Positions 1-9,421 of a DNA stretch of 64,000 bases are shown here, one piece after another; position 1 is the first letter of the stretch; every line of letters begins with the position of its first letter. Origin of the DNA: Vibrio algicola (GTDB lineage: Bacteria; Pseudomonadota; Gammaproteobacteria; Enterobacterales; Vibrionaceae); the NCBI RefSeq assembly GCF_009601765.2, contig NZ_CP045699.1:1302001-1366000 (forward strand), read 5' to 3'. The notes below the pieces were generated by a model. The model was not told the origin of the DNA and made no database searches. It saw only the letters and a program-made list of their open reading frames with translations. The position numbers and the translations under genes are program-made.

Positions 1-72
1 AATAAAATCAGGTTCTGATTCGATCATCGCGACCACTTGCGCGGTTAAACGTGAGTACAACTTATTTGACAT
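1..72 (-). CDS. msrC: Probable free methionine-(R)-sulfoxide reductase, N-terminal fragment
   Basis: The window begins inside a gene read on the minus strand; only its first 24 codons are present. The ATG follows a GAAGTGAAG stretch that can act as ribosome binding site. The visible residues (MSNKLYSRLT start, then an acidic ESEPDF stretch) resemble the N-terminus of GAF-domain MsrC (YebR) proteins, which reduce free methionine-R-sulfoxide in the cytoplasm. In E. coli msrC lies directly beside the yebS-yebT-rsmF genes found here on the right, which supports the call. The catalytic cysteines lie outside the window, so the identification rests on a short match plus gene order. Confidence 0.5.
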   Translation of the reverse strand, partial: MSNKLYSRLTAQVVAMIESEPDFI

Positions 73-139
73 GCTTCACTTCCATATTTTAACTAATTCC
101 GTACAATGTCAATATTACAAATAGGAATTATTATCACTC

Positions 140-1972
140 ATGAATACTAATAATCAACCTATAATTAACCAGTCTTGGCTTATTACTCAAGTAAAACAGC
201 ACAAAAGAAAACTGATTGCTGCAAATTTAATCGCGATAGTCGCCACCATTCTCAGTGTCCCTATCCCGTTATTAATGCCATTAATGGTCGATGAAGTGCT
301 ATTAAATCATCCATCGACTGGCATTGAAGTGATGGATCATATTTTGCCAACATCATTGCACACCCCAGCAGGTTACATTGGGCTGGCCTTTGGATTGATC
401 ATTTTAATGCGCACTGGCAGTCAATTGTTGAATATTCTACAAAGCCGTCAATTCACTTTAGTGTCAAAGACCATTACTTACCAGATCCGCAGTAAAATGA
501 TTGATAAATTGGGCTTAATTAGCATTCAACAATACGAAACTCGTGGTAGTGGCAGTATCAATGCCCACTTAGTCACCGACATTGAAACTATTGATAAATT
601 TATTGGTTCCACCTTAAGTAAATTTGCCATTAGTTTCTTAACGGTATTGGGTACTGCCGTCGTTTTGTTATGGCTTGATTGGCGTTTGGGCTTGTTTATT
701 TTACTGGTGAATCCTTTGGTGATTTACTTTTCACGCAAACTGGGCAGTAAAGTTAAGCACCTAAAACAAAAAGAGAACCAGTCTTTCGAGCGTTTTCAAA
801 ATCGTTTAGTTGAAGTTTTAGATGGTATTTATCAGTTGCGCGCGGCCAATAAAGAATCGATTTACCTACAAGAATTAAAACAACAAGCCAATCACATTCG
901 TAATGACGCCGATCAATTTGCTTGGCAATCTGAAGCCGCAGGCAGACTCTCTTTTTTACTGTTTCTGCTCGGTTTTGAATTATTTCGTGTGGTTGCCATG
1001 CTAATGGTGGTGTTTAGCGATCTCACTATCGGGCAAATCTTTGCTGTATTTGGTTACTTGTGGTTTATGTTAGGTCCGGTACAAGAATTATTAGCGGTGC
1101 AGTTCTCTTGGTACAGTGCAAAAGCGGCCTTACAACGCATTAATAGCTTATTGCAAATGGAAGAAGAGTATCGACCTATCTCTACCACTAACCCTTTTGT
1201 CTCAAGCGCCAGTGTCGATGTTGAACTTCATAATGTTGACTTTGCTTACAATCTCGATCAAAAAGTTTTACGTCAACTAACATTAACCATACCAGCCGGC
1301 AAAAAAGTGGCGCTGGTTGGGGCTAGTGGTAGCGGTAAATCCACTTTAATCCAATTACTTATTGGCGTTTATCGCGCACAAAGTGGTACAATTTCATTCA
1401 ATCATACCGATTGCGAAAAAATAGGGTTTGAAATTATTCGAGATCAAATCGCAGTTGTGCTGCAAAACCCTGTTTTATTCAATGATACTTTGAGGCAAAA
1501 TCTGACTCTTGGTAGTAAGCACGATGATAATGCTTTATGGTATGCACTCAATCTGGCGCAACTCGATGATGTTATTAATCAATTGTCGGATGGGCTTGAT
1601 ACTCAAATCGGTCGTCAAGGGGTGCGATTATCCGGCGGACAGCGACAAAGACTGTCGATTGCCAGAATGTTATTAACCGATCCGAAATTTGTTATTCTCG
1701 ATGAAGCAACCTCGGCATTAGATACTGCCACCGAATCTCGGCTTCATCGCGCGATGAGTACATTTTTAGCTGGGCGTACCACCTTAATTGTCGCGCATCG
1801 ATTATCGGCCATAAAACAAGCCGACCTCATCTATGTACTCGAAGATGGGCAAGTGACACAAACCGGCACTCATGGGGAGTTGCTCAATCAACAAGGACTT
1901 TATCAAGCGCTTTATGGCACAAGTAATATTGAACGTGGTCAGTCAAATCCTGCCACTGAAATACAGTTCTGA
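140..1972 (+). CDS. Exporter-type ABC transporter, fused permease and ATPase
   Basis: This 610-residue half-transporter has an N-terminal six-helix membrane domain (about residues 20-330) and a C-terminal nucleotide-binding domain. Walker A GASGSGKST lies near residue 394, the ABC signature LSGGQRQR near 497 and Walker B FVILDEATSALD near 520, followed by the H-loop AHRLSA. This is the architecture of MsbA/HlyB-type exporters that act as dimers in the inner membrane; no peptidase or cyclase-like domain precedes the membrane region. The substrate cannot be read from the sequence. It sits between msrC and letAB, where E. coli has no such gene, and ends 35 bases before letA, so co-transcription with the lipid-transport genes is possible. 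A TTGACA at 66-71 could be a -35 element. Confidence 0.85.
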   Translation: MNTNNQPIINQSWLITQVKQHKRKLIAANLIAIVATILSVPIPLLMPLMVDEVLLNHPSTGIEVMDHILPTSLHTPAGYIGLAFGLIILMRTGSQLLNILQSRQFTLVSKTITYQIRSKMIDKLGLISIQQYETRGSGSINAHLVTDIETIDKFIGSTLSKFAISFLTVLGTAVVLLWLDWRLGLFILLVNPLVIYFSRKLGSKVKHLKQKENQSFERFQNRLVEVLDGIYQLRAANKESIYLQELKQQANHIRNDADQFAWQSEAAGRLSFLLFLLGFELFRVVAMLMVVFSDLTIGQIFAVFGYLWFMLGPVQELLAVQFSWYSAKAALQRINSLLQMEEEYRPISTTNPFVSSASVDVELHNVDFAYNLDQKVLRQLTLTIPAGKKVALVGASGSGKSTLIQLLIGVYRAQSGTISFNHTDCEKIGFEIIRDQIAVVLQNPVLFNDTLRQNLTLGSKHDDNALWYALNLAQLDDVINQLSDGLDTQIGRQGVRLSGGQRQRLSIARMLLTDPKFVILDEATSALDTATESRLHRAMSTFLAGRTTLIVAHRLSAIKQADLIYVLEDGQVTQTGTHGELLNQQGLYQALYGTSNIERGQSNPATEIQF

Positions 1973-2007
1973 TAAACACGCCTACGTTATTTCGCTAGGA
2001 TCGCTTT

Positions 2008-3330
2008 GTGACCTCTGAACCCTCCGGCCAGTTAGAGAATATAAAGGACAATAACAAGCAAGGTGCTGTTTTAGCGCCTTCCTCGTCAACCTCTGCTTTC
2101 AATATTAAGCAAGCACAGATTATTTGCCCTGTTTGTGAGATCAAAATTTCAACTCTCGAACTACCACAAGGCAAAAATGCACACTGTCCTCGCTGTGACA
2201 CTCAACTTTATCGTGGCAGTCATAAACCGTTAAGAGACAACTTATTTCTCGCATTGACGGGATTGTTGTTTCTGATCCCTTGCTTGTTTTTTCCCTTTGT
2301 GACCATTCGACTGTTTAATATTAATTTTTCCGCTAATTTAGTCAGTGGTTCATACGCGTTAATGAAAGAAAGCTCCGTTATTCTCGGCTTTATTGTGTTG
2401 TTTTGTAGTGTATTAACCCCGTTAATTGTCTTTGGAACCGTCATCACAGCCCATTGGGGACTCACCCGTCAACACTTTACAATATTCAAGTATTCTCTAC
2501 TGATTTTTCAACGCTTAAAACACTGGATGATGCTAGATGTGTTCCTGCTCGGGATTGCTATCGCCTTCTTTAAATTAAGCGAGTACGCCACGATCACACC
2601 AAAAATGGGCCTCGCCTGTATTTTCTTAACTCAAATTGTGACCATTTTTTTATTATCTCGTTTGAGTGTGAGCCGTTATTGGCAACGTTGGCAGTCATCC
2701 GAGCAGTTTCAATTTGATGATGTTCAAACTCATTGTCATCACTGCCACTTATCTCAACCAGAAAGCCAGTCATGTGTGCGTTGCGGTTTCATCATTCATA
2801 AACGTAAGCCCAATTCAATTCAAAAGACGTGGGCATTTTTGATCACCGCAGCGATTCTAATTTTACCGGCAAACTTGCTGTATATTTCGATTTTCTACAG
2901 TAATGGTAAACGCTATGAAGACACGATTTTTTCAGGCGTTATCTCGTTTGTGAAAAGTGGCATGCCAGAAATTGCCTTCATTATTTTTGTTGCTAGTATA
3001 GCGGTCCCTATCGCAAAAATTATTGGTTTGATTTACATTTTGATCGGCATTCAGTTTAAGCACGTCACAGATTACACTCGAAGGATGAAAATTTACTTAT
3101 TTGTAAAGTGGATAGGAAAATGGTCCATACTGGATTTATATGTTATCGCCATCACCATTGCTTTGGTTGACCGCGATCAAATTCTTGATTTTTTACCCGG
3201 CCCCGCTGCAATTGCGTTTGCCGGTGTTGTTATCCTAACCATGCTTGCCGCAGAAAGCTTAGATCCCCGCCTCATCTGGGATGATTCTGCTTCAAACACA
3301 CCACAAAAAGAATCACTACATGAAAAATGA
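2008..3330 (+). CDS. letA: LetA/PqiA-family integral membrane protein (YebS)
   Basis: A 440-residue inner-membrane protein of the paraquat-inducible protein A family. It has two tandem units, each opening with a zinc-ribbon-like cysteine cluster (CPVC and CPRC near residues 40-65; CHHC and CVRC near 245-260) followed by four predicted membrane helices. LetA works with the MCE protein LetB in lipid transport between inner and outer membranes. The GTG start is preceded by AGGAT at 1997-2001. The stop overlaps the letB start by 11 bases, the usual translational coupling for this pair. In E. coli the order letA(yebS)-letB(yebT)-rsmF(yebU) is the same as here. Confidence 0.9.
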   Translation: MTSEPSGQLENIKDNNKQGAVLAPSSSTSAFNIKQAQIICPVCEIKISTLELPQGKNAHCPRCDTQLYRGSHKPLRDNLFLALTGLLFLIPCLFFPFVTIRLFNINFSANLVSGSYALMKESSVILGFIVLFCSVLTPLIVFGTVITAHWGLTRQHFTIFKYSLLIFQRLKHWMMLDVFLLGIAIAFFKLSEYATITPKMGLACIFLTQIVTIFLLSRLSVSRYWQRWQSSEQFQFDDVQTHCHHCHLSQPESQSCVRCGFIIHKRKPNSIQKTWAFLITAAILILPANLLYISIFYSNGKRYEDTIFSGVISFVKSGMPEIAFIIFVASIAVPIAKIIGLIYILIGIQFKHVTDYTRRMKIYLFVKWIGKWSILDLYVIAITIALVDRDQILDFLPGPAAIAFAGVVILTMLAAESLDPRLIWDDSASNTPQKESLHEK

Positions 3331-5959
3331 GCAGCCCCCTATGAATAAAGTCACGGTCAAAAGTGAACGTAAAATATCACCATTATGGATCTTGCCATTA
3401 ATTGCCCTGTGTTTGGCAGGATGGCTTGGTTATAAGACTTACTCTCAAATGGGTGAACGCATACAAATCCACTTTTCTGATGCTCAAGGTTTAGTTGAAG
3501 GAAGGACCACGATCCGTTATCAAGGTTTAGAGGTCGGAATTGTTAAAAAAATCAGTTTATCGGATAATTTAAAAGATATTTATGTTTCTGCCGACATTTA
3601 TCCAAAAGCCAGCCAACTCCTTTCTAAACATACCCGTTTTTGGTTAGTCAAACCTCAAGCCAGCCTAAGTGGTATCACAGGTCTTGATGCTTTGGTGTCT
3701 GGTAATTATATTGCCATCGATCCTAATAATTCGGAAATAAACAAACCGTCGAAAAATTTCTCGACCAACTATACTGCCCAAGCCGAAGAGCCGATGGATA
3801 TTCGCGCTCAAAATGGTTTTAATCTCACCTTAACCTCGAAAGATTTAGGCTCCATCTCGGTAGGCTCTAAAATCATGTATCGCAAGATCCCGATTGGCGA
3901 AGTCACTAATTTCACTTTATCGAAAGATTCAAGTGAAGTTAAAATTAATGTCTCGATTCAAAAGAAGTACGCTCACATTATTAATTCTGACAGTCGTTTT
4001 TGGAATGTCAGTGGCATGAATACCAGCGTTGGTTTTAATGGTATCGACGTACAACTAGAAAGCTTAAATGCGCTACTCACTGGCGGCATTGCGGTCGATT
4101 CGCCCCAAGATGGCAAATCTATCTTGCCAGATAGCGTTTATCGTTTATACCCAGATATAAAAACCGCTGGGCGTGGTACTCGCATCAGCATGACATTACC
4201 CGATAAAAGTAAAGTCTCGGCCAATGCTCCTATCATGTACAAAGGTATCGAGATCGGTCAAATCACCAATGTGCGTTTATCTGACGATAAAGAATCGGTT
4301 AGAGCCTCTGCCGCCATCCAACCTGCTTTTAATGAAGTGTTAAACCAAGGCTCACAGTTTGTTTTAGAAGAGCCAAAACTGTCGTTAACCGATATGGAAA
4401 ATGTGTCGAATCTGATCACCGGAAACTTCTTAACTTTAGTCCCTGGCGTTGGACCAAAAATTCGCCATTTCGATGTTATTCGTAAAAATGATTTGTTACG
4501 CACCAAAAACCTCACCACGCCAATAAGGTTAACCTCGGATAATACTTATGGACTCGAAGCTGGCACCCAAATTCTTTACAAAGGGATCCCTGTCGGCAAT
4601 GTAAACAAAGTATTTTTACAAGACGATAAAGTGATCTTTGATGCCCAAGTCAATTCTCAATATGCCAAATTAGTTAAATCACAAAGTCGATTCTTTGTTA
4701 GCGGCAGTGTTGATGCTCAAATTAATGGTATGGGACTCAGTGTTTCAATGCCACCAATGAAACAATTATTAGCCGGTTCGATTAGCTTTGATAGCCGAGG
4801 CTCAGGCACTATCAATAATCAATACCACCTTTATTCAAGCAATGCTTTAGCCGATCTAGCAAAATATGAAACTTCTGGCACCACTAGCTTAACCTTGCTT
4901 GCACCGAAACTTCCCTCAGTATCCAAAGGCAGCCCTATCCTTTATCGCAACCTTCAAGTGGGTAAAGTATCAAGCTTTAAACTGGTCGACGGCGGAGTTA
5001 AAATTTATATACGTATCGAGAACCGTTATCAACACTTGATCACGCCTCATACTGTTTTTTGGAATTACTCAGGTATTAAAGTGGATGCCAATTTAAGCGG
5101 CGTTAGCGTGACCACGTCACCTTTAGCATCGTTAATCAAGGGCGGTATTGCATTCGATTCAGTAACTGGTGTCGAAAACAAATTAAATGCTAACTGGATA
5201 TTGTACGACGATTATAAATCCGCTCGTCAATTTGGCCGTCAAATCACCTTAACGACTAAACACAACAGCACGGTTAAGAAAGGCATGCCAATTAAATATC
5301 AAGGTGTTGCGATTGGTGAAGTCACCTTTGTCCGCCCTGACTTTAAGTTAAACAATGTTGATATTACCGCGCGTATCTTCCCTGAATATGTAGCAAATAT
5401 TGCCAAACAAGGCAGTCAGTTCTGGGTGGTATCCCCTGAAATTGGCCTTGATGGCGCTAAAAATATCGACACTTTATTAAGTCCTTATATTCAAGTGCAA
5501 CCGTCGACTAGCACAACGGCCAGTTATAAATTTAATTTAAATACCCATCCGCAATCACCAGCGGGTGTGACTTTTTACTTACAAAGCTTAAGCAAAAAGT
5601 CATTAAAGGTCGGTACTCCTTTGTTATATCGTGGTTTTGAAGTTGGCCGAGTGTCGGCTGTGGAGTTGGGACCATTAGCCGATCGCGTGATCACAACCTT
5701 AGAAGTTTCCCCTAAATATGCTTACCTTGTGCGTAAAAACTCGGTTTTTTGGGATATTTCCGGGGTCAATGTTAGCATTGGTTTATCAGGCGCCAATGTA
5801 AAAGCAGGCACTATGGACAGTATTTTGCACGGTGGCATAGCCTTTGCAACCCCAGAAGAAGATGAGTTAGCACCAAAAGCCGTTGCTAAAACCACCTTCT
5901 TATTACATAAAGAACCTCAACCAGAATGGTTAACGTGGCAAAAAGCGATACCTCATTAA
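3320..5959 (+). CDS. letB: LetB/PqiB-family MCE protein with seven MCE domains (YebT)
   Basis: About 879 residues from the ATG at 3320, chosen because it overlaps the letA stop and leaves a short cytoplasmic tail before a single membrane anchor (WILPLIALCLAGWLGY). Seven MCE domains follow, recognisable by repeated cores such as IRYQGLEVGIV, IMYRKIPIGEV, IMYKGIEIGQI, ILYKGIPVGNV, ILYRNLQVGKV, IKYQGVAIGEV and LLYRGFEVGRV. Seven is the number in E. coli LetB, whose stacked hexameric rings form a tunnel across the periplasm. Length is close to E. coli's 877. The gene is followed by an intrinsic terminator, so letAB probably ends the transcript. Confidence 0.93.
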   Translation: MKNEQPPMNKVTVKSERKISPLWILPLIALCLAGWLGYKTYSQMGERIQIHFSDAQGLVEGRTTIRYQGLEVGIVKKISLSDNLKDIYVSADIYPKASQLLSKHTRFWLVKPQASLSGITGLDALVSGNYIAIDPNNSEINKPSKNFSTNYTAQAEEPMDIRAQNGFNLTLTSKDLGSISVGSKIMYRKIPIGEVTNFTLSKDSSEVKINVSIQKKYAHIINSDSRFWNVSGMNTSVGFNGIDVQLESLNALLTGGIAVDSPQDGKSILPDSVYRLYPDIKTAGRGTRISMTLPDKSKVSANAPIMYKGIEIGQITNVRLSDDKESVRASAAIQPAFNEVLNQGSQFVLEEPKLSLTDMENVSNLITGNFLTLVPGVGPKIRHFDVIRKNDLLRTKNLTTPIRLTSDNTYGLEAGTQILYKGIPVGNVNKVFLQDDKVIFDAQVNSQYAKLVKSQSRFFVSGSVDAQINGMGLSVSMPPMKQLLAGSISFDSRGSGTINNQYHLYSSNALADLAKYETSGTTSLTLLAPKLPSVSKGSPILYRNLQVGKVSSFKLVDGGVKIYIRIENRYQHLITPHTVFWNYSGIKVDANLSGVSVTTSPLASLIKGGIAFDSVTGVENKLNANWILYDDYKSARQFGRQITLTTKHNSTVKKGMPIKYQGVAIGEVTFVRPDFKLNNVDITARIFPEYVANIAKQGSQFWVVSPEIGLDGAKNIDTLLSPYIQVQPSTSTTASYKFNLNTHPQSPAGVTFYLQSLSKKSLKVGTPLLYRGFEVGRVSAVELGPLADRVITTLEVSPKYAYLVRKNSVFWDISGVNVSIGLSGANVKAGTMDSILHGGIAFATPEEDELAPKAVAKTTFLLHKEPQPEWLTWQKAIPH

Positions 5960-5991
5960 TGGTCGCTAACTATAATCAATAACATAATTAC

Positions 5992-6020
5992 AATGCAGCC
6001 ATTTTTTGGCTGCATTTTTT
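5992..6020 (+). terminator. Intrinsic terminator after letB
   Basis: ATGCAGCC and GGCTGCAT form a GC-containing stem closed by a T-rich loop and followed by a run of T residues, immediately downstream of letB and ahead of rsmF. Confidence 0.85.
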
Positions 6021-6071
6021 CGTAATAAAGCATAAAATCGCTGCGTCATTTTCTAGTACTCCGAGGCTATT

Positions 6072-7511
6072 TTGCACCCTAACGTTAAGCTGCCATCTGA
6101 ATTTTTATCTTTAGTCGAATCCACCATGCCGTCTCATTTAAGCATGGAAGACTTTATTTCGGCCTGCCAACGTCCATTGCGCCGTAGCATTCGCGTCAAT
6201 ACCTTAAAAATCTCCGTTAGCGATTTTTTATCTTTAGCAGAAAAAAAACAGTGGACACTCGAGGCCGTGCCTTGGTGTGATTGCGGATTTTGGCTTGATC
6301 GCGCCGACGAAACCGTTCCACTGGGAAATACCGCTGAACATCTCTCCGGTTTATTTTATATTCAAGAAGCCAGTTCGATGTTACCGGTTACCGCGTTATT
6401 GGATAATAATCAGCAGCTTGATCTGGTTCTCGACATGGCCGCTGCTCCAGGTTCTAAAACCACTCAAATCGCCGCCGCAATGAAAAATGATGGCGCGTTG
6501 GTGGCAAACGAATACTCTGCTAGCCGAGTAAAGGTACTGAGTGCCAATGTGCAGCGTTGTGGCGTACATAACACCGCATTGACTAACTTTGATGCCCGTG
6601 TGTTTGGCGGATGGCTTTCTGAACAGTTTGATACCGTTTTACTCGACGCTCCCTGCTCAGGCGAAGGCACTGTCCGAAAAGATGCCGATGCGATGAGCAA
6701 TTGGAGTTTATCTTCGGTCAGCGAGATAGCCCTCACCCAAAAAGATTTAATTGAAAGTGGTTTTCATGCCTTAAAGCCCAATGGCACGCTGGTGTATTCA
6801 ACCTGCACATTAAACCTGCAAGAAAATCAACAAGTCTGTCAGCATTTAAAACAGACCTTTGGCGATGCGGTGGAGTTTCAGCCTCTAGGTGAATTATTTA
6901 GCGGCGCAGATCAAGCAATGACCGAAGAAGGCTTCTTGCATATTTACCCACAGATCTTTGACAGTGAAGGTTTTTTTGTTGCTAAAATCAAAAAACTTGC
7001 TTCTGTCACACCGCCACAAGTCAAAAAACGTTTGGGTCAGTTTCCATTTGAAAAAGCGCCTGAAAAATTAGTTTTAGATCTGCAAAACTCATTAGACGAT
7101 ACCCTCGCACTTTCTATTCCCAACAGCAGCGAAGTTTGGATCCGAGATAAAGAAGTGTGGTTATTCCCAAGTGCTATGACTCACATGATCGGAGAACTTC
7201 GCTTTGGTCGTATTGGGATAAAATTAGCTGAGATACTCAAGCCTTCCAAAAAGCCAAACCAATCACCGTTTCGCTGGCAACATGAAGCGATTATGGCATT
7301 AGCCAAGCCAGGTAATGTCACAATGGTTGAATTAAGCCAAGCAGAAGCACGTGAATGGTTTATGGGGCGCGATGTACGGCCTAACCAAACCGGTTCGGGT
7401 GAGGTTATTGTCAGTTTTGAACATCAAGTGATTGGACTAGGTAAATGGGTTAGCAACCGGATCAAGAATGGGCTGCCGAGAGAACTGGTGAGAGATAAAA
7501 ACTTATTCTGA
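6072..7511 (+). CDS. rsmF: 16S rRNA (cytosine(1407)-C(5))-methyltransferase RsmF
   Basis: 479 residues, the same length class as E. coli RsmF (YebU). The Fmu/NOL1 methyltransferase core has the SAM-binding motif DMAAAPGSKTTQ, the catalytic-cysteine loop LLDAPCSGEGTVRKD and the second conserved cysteine in STCTLN. The N-terminal QRPLRRSIRVNTLKIS and the C-terminal RNA-binding extension ending PRELVRDKNLF are also RsmF-specific. It methylates C1407 of 16S rRNA in the assembled small subunit. The reading frame begins at a TTG, preceded by CCGAGG; no ATG or GTG gives the conserved N-terminus, so the rare start is preferred. A curious in-frame repeat follows the TGA stop (see findings). Confidence 0.95.
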   Translation: MHPNVKLPSEFLSLVESTMPSHLSMEDFISACQRPLRRSIRVNTLKISVSDFLSLAEKKQWTLEAVPWCDCGFWLDRADETVPLGNTAEHLSGLFYIQEASSMLPVTALLDNNQQLDLVLDMAAAPGSKTTQIAAAMKNDGALVANEYSASRVKVLSANVQRCGVHNTALTNFDARVFGGWLSEQFDTVLLDAPCSGEGTVRKDADAMSNWSLSSVSEIALTQKDLIESGFHALKPNGTLVYSTCTLNLQENQQVCQHLKQTFGDAVEFQPLGELFSGADQAMTEEGFLHIYPQIFDSEGFFVAKIKKLASVTPPQVKKRLGQFPFEKAPEKLVLDLQNSLDDTLALSIPNSSEVWIRDKEVWLFPSAMTHMIGELRFGRIGIKLAEILKPSKKPNQSPFRWQHEAIMALAKPGNVTMVELSQAEAREWFMGRDVRPNQTGSGEVIVSFEHQVIGLGKWVSNRIKNGLPRELVRDKNLF

Positions 7512-7619
7512 TTTTTTAAGCCAATTAGCTTTGCACCAATTAGTTTTGCACCTATTCGCCTTGAATTAATTGATTTTAAAGCGATTGATTTTGAAACGAA
7601 TAATTCTTGCCGTTATTAA
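7512..7619 (+). repeat. Degenerate 15-bp tandem repeat after the rsmF stop
   Basis: Starting directly after rsmF, a 15-base unit of the form CCAATTAG(C/T)TTTGCA recurs, first almost perfectly twice and then in drifting copies, up to about 7607. Read in the rsmF frame the copies spell pentapeptide-like units (ISFAP, ISFAP, IRLEL, IDFKA, IDFET) before a TAA at 7617-7619. No start codon or ribosome binding site of its own is visible, so it is recorded as a repeat and not as a gene. Confidence 0.55.
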
Positions 7620-7626
7620 TTTTAAA

Positions 7627-7687
7627 CCAATATCGATTGATACCACTTTATGCCGTGTTAGGCATACACAAATTCAATCGATATTGG
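7627..7687. repeat. Long palindrome, 14-bp perfect arms with inner hairpin
   Basis: CCAATATCGATTGA at 7627-7640 is perfectly complementary to TCAATCGATATTGG at 7674-7687. Inside is a second stem TGCC/GGCA. No T tract follows on either side, so it is not a typical terminator. It lies between the convergent rsmF and the small gene at 7746-8003. Confidence 0.7.
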
Positions 7688-7745
7688 AATAATTAGAGCG
7701 CGAAGGTTAAAGCCACAACCCCATCATACTCATTATAATTTACGC

Positions 7746-8003
7746 TTATATTTCTTCCATAAAGTGCATTTCATTGGTTAACACACCCGCTTTTTCGCGA
7801 TGTTTTTCTGTTGCTGGTGATTTTATAAAAGCTTTGGCCACCTTTACATTTTCAACTTTAAAAATGATAAAGACGTTATTGGACTCTCCTTTCCATACGT
7901 TTTTTAGTATTAAGCCTGCTTCCTCATAAACTACTGTGCTGACGCGAAAAAAATCCTGCCAAACTTGATAGTCTTGTACTGATTGACGACAAAATAGATA
8001 CAT
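7746..8003 (-). CDS. Small dimeric alpha/beta-barrel-like protein, unknown function
   Basis: 85 residues, cytoplasmic, with no signal peptide. The pattern of strand (YLFCRQSV), helix (YQVWQDFF), strand (GLILKNVWKG), strand (NVFIIFKVEN), helix (KVAKAFIKSP) and final strand resembles small ferredoxin-like dimeric barrels of the antibiotic-monooxygenase/cyclase type. The family cannot be named from sequence alone. It is monocistronic, convergent with rsmF and followed by a 350-base gap before the porin gene. No partner or regulator is evident. Confidence 0.6.
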   Translation of the reverse strand: MYLFCRQSVQDYQVWQDFFRVSTVVYEEAGLILKNVWKGESNNVFIIFKVENVKVAKAFIKSPATEKHREKAGVLTNEMHFMEEI

Positions 8004-8353
8004 AGAGAACCCTTACTTCAAAAAAATACTGCCCCGTATATGGTGCAGCGGTGTGCATTAAAATCCAATCGCACACAGGTTTCAACCCTAAATGAAAAAA
8101 GATTGATGTAAAACAATTTACCGTTATTCACATGTCCACAAAACAATCTATTTATCATGAAGATACAATCGAACAACGTTTTAATTTAAAAATAAAAACA
8201 CAGTTAAACATGATAATTTACCCTTAGCCTCTAGATTTAAAGTTGGCTTACCTGTCACTGGTCGATTCAATATCTTATAAAGAGAAAAAACGCATAACAT
8301 TGACTGCTATGCGCTTCATTTAGGATAATGTATTTAAATCTAGCTTGTGAAAC
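8004..8353. other. Intergenic region with the porin terminator only
   Basis: 350 AT-rich bases between the small protein gene and the end of the porin gene. Apart from the porin terminator at its right end, I see no gene, repeat or recognisable operator. The left part holds the promoter of the small gene. Confidence 0.5.
8283..8314 (-). terminator. Intrinsic terminator of the porin gene
   Basis: Read on the minus strand, CGCATA and TATGCG form a stem around a 11-base loop and are followed by TTTTTT, 40 bases after the porin stop codon. Confidence 0.75.
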
Positions 8354-9421
8354 TTAGATTTCGAAACGAATACCAACACTGTAGAAGTTTTCGTCAGCAT
8401 CGCCGCCGAAGTTAGTGCTTTTATTCGCTAAATCAACACCATTGTCGCCATCACGGATTTCGTAAGTAGTGTAAATAGAAGACATTGCCGTTAGTTTGTA
8501 TTGAACTTCGAAAGTAGTATCGTTTAGCTCTAAACCATCACCGTCGTCATTTTGTAGGTTACGGTAACCGGCACGGAATGCCCAATCATCGTTTAAGTCG
8601 TAAACCGCGGTGAATTCCATTACTTTATCAGTACTCTTATCAGCGTAGATACCGTCAACTTCATCTTGAGAATACAATGCACCTAACATTAATTTGTTTA
8701 GGTAGTAACGTGTGCCCACGCCCCAGAATTGGTAATCTGCATTTGGATTATCATTTGAATCGTCAGCTTCAGTTTTTTGATATGCCACAACAGGAGCTAA
8801 TGTACCTGCAGCGCCCATATCAATGGTGTAACGAAGCGCGGCATTGTAACCATAATCCAGTGCTGAAGTGTCATTACCGAAAATATAACCGGCAGAAACG
8901 TCTAAGTTACCAATGGTGTTTTGGTATTGCAGAGTGCCGTCTTGACGGAAAACTTGTACTGCTGTTTTATCAACCATACCTGCCTGACGCGCCATAGACA
9001 CATCTGATGTTGCGAACACATCACCAATGTCAGTAAACATGATCAAACCAGAATCAACACGACCGCCTTTAATTTTACCGTATTCATGTCCATCGATACC
9101 GGCCCATACATAACGAGCGGTTAAATCAGAAGATTTTGGATCTAATGAGTTAGCGTATTCCGCTGCCCCAACTTGATATTGTGCTTGACCGATAACGTCA
9201 GCATGTTCATTAATAGTTTGAGAACCACTAAGGCCGATACGTCCATCAAACACACCACGAGTATCTTGATCGTTGGTACCTTTGTTTGTGATGTTGTAAC
9301 CCAAACGGCTGTATAAGTTTACATGAGAACCGTCTTCTGCTTTATAGATATCAGCAGCGCTGGCTGCAGTGGAGAGAAGTAATGCAGGGATTAATGTAGA
9401 CAGTAGTAACTTTTTCATCAT
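8354..9421 (-). CDS. General outer-membrane porin (OmpU/OmpC-type)
   Basis: 355 residues with a clear signal peptide (MMKKLLLSTLIPALLLSTA, cleavage after AASA) and a beta-barrel body with alternating aromatic/hydrophobic strands. It starts DIYKAEDGSHVNLYSRLGYN and ends in the aromatic-residue C-terminal strand YSVGIRFEI that the Bam machinery recognises. Length and the N-terminal K-D/E-G pattern match trimeric general diffusion porins of Vibrionaceae such as OmpU. Either of two adjacent ATGs could be used. The gene is monocistronic with its own terminator and a long upstream region, as expected for a heavily regulated porin. The exact ortholog cannot be fixed by eye. Confidence 0.88.
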   Translation of the reverse strand: MMKKLLLSTLIPALLLSTAASAADIYKAEDGSHVNLYSRLGYNITNKGTNDQDTRGVFDGRIGLSGSQTINEHADVIGQAQYQVGAAEYANSLDPKSSDLTARYVWAGIDGHEYGKIKGGRVDSGLIMFTDIGDVFATSDVSMARQAGMVDKTAVQVFRQDGTLQYQNTIGNLDVSAGYIFGNDTSALDYGYNAALRYTIDMGAAGTLAPVVAYQKTEADDSNDNPNADYQFWGVGTRYYLNKLMLGALYSQDEVDGIYADKSTDKVMEFTAVYDLNDDWAFRAGYRNLQNDDGDGLELNDTTFEVQYKLTAMSSIYTTYEIRDGDNGVDLANKSTNFGGDADENFYSVGIRFEI

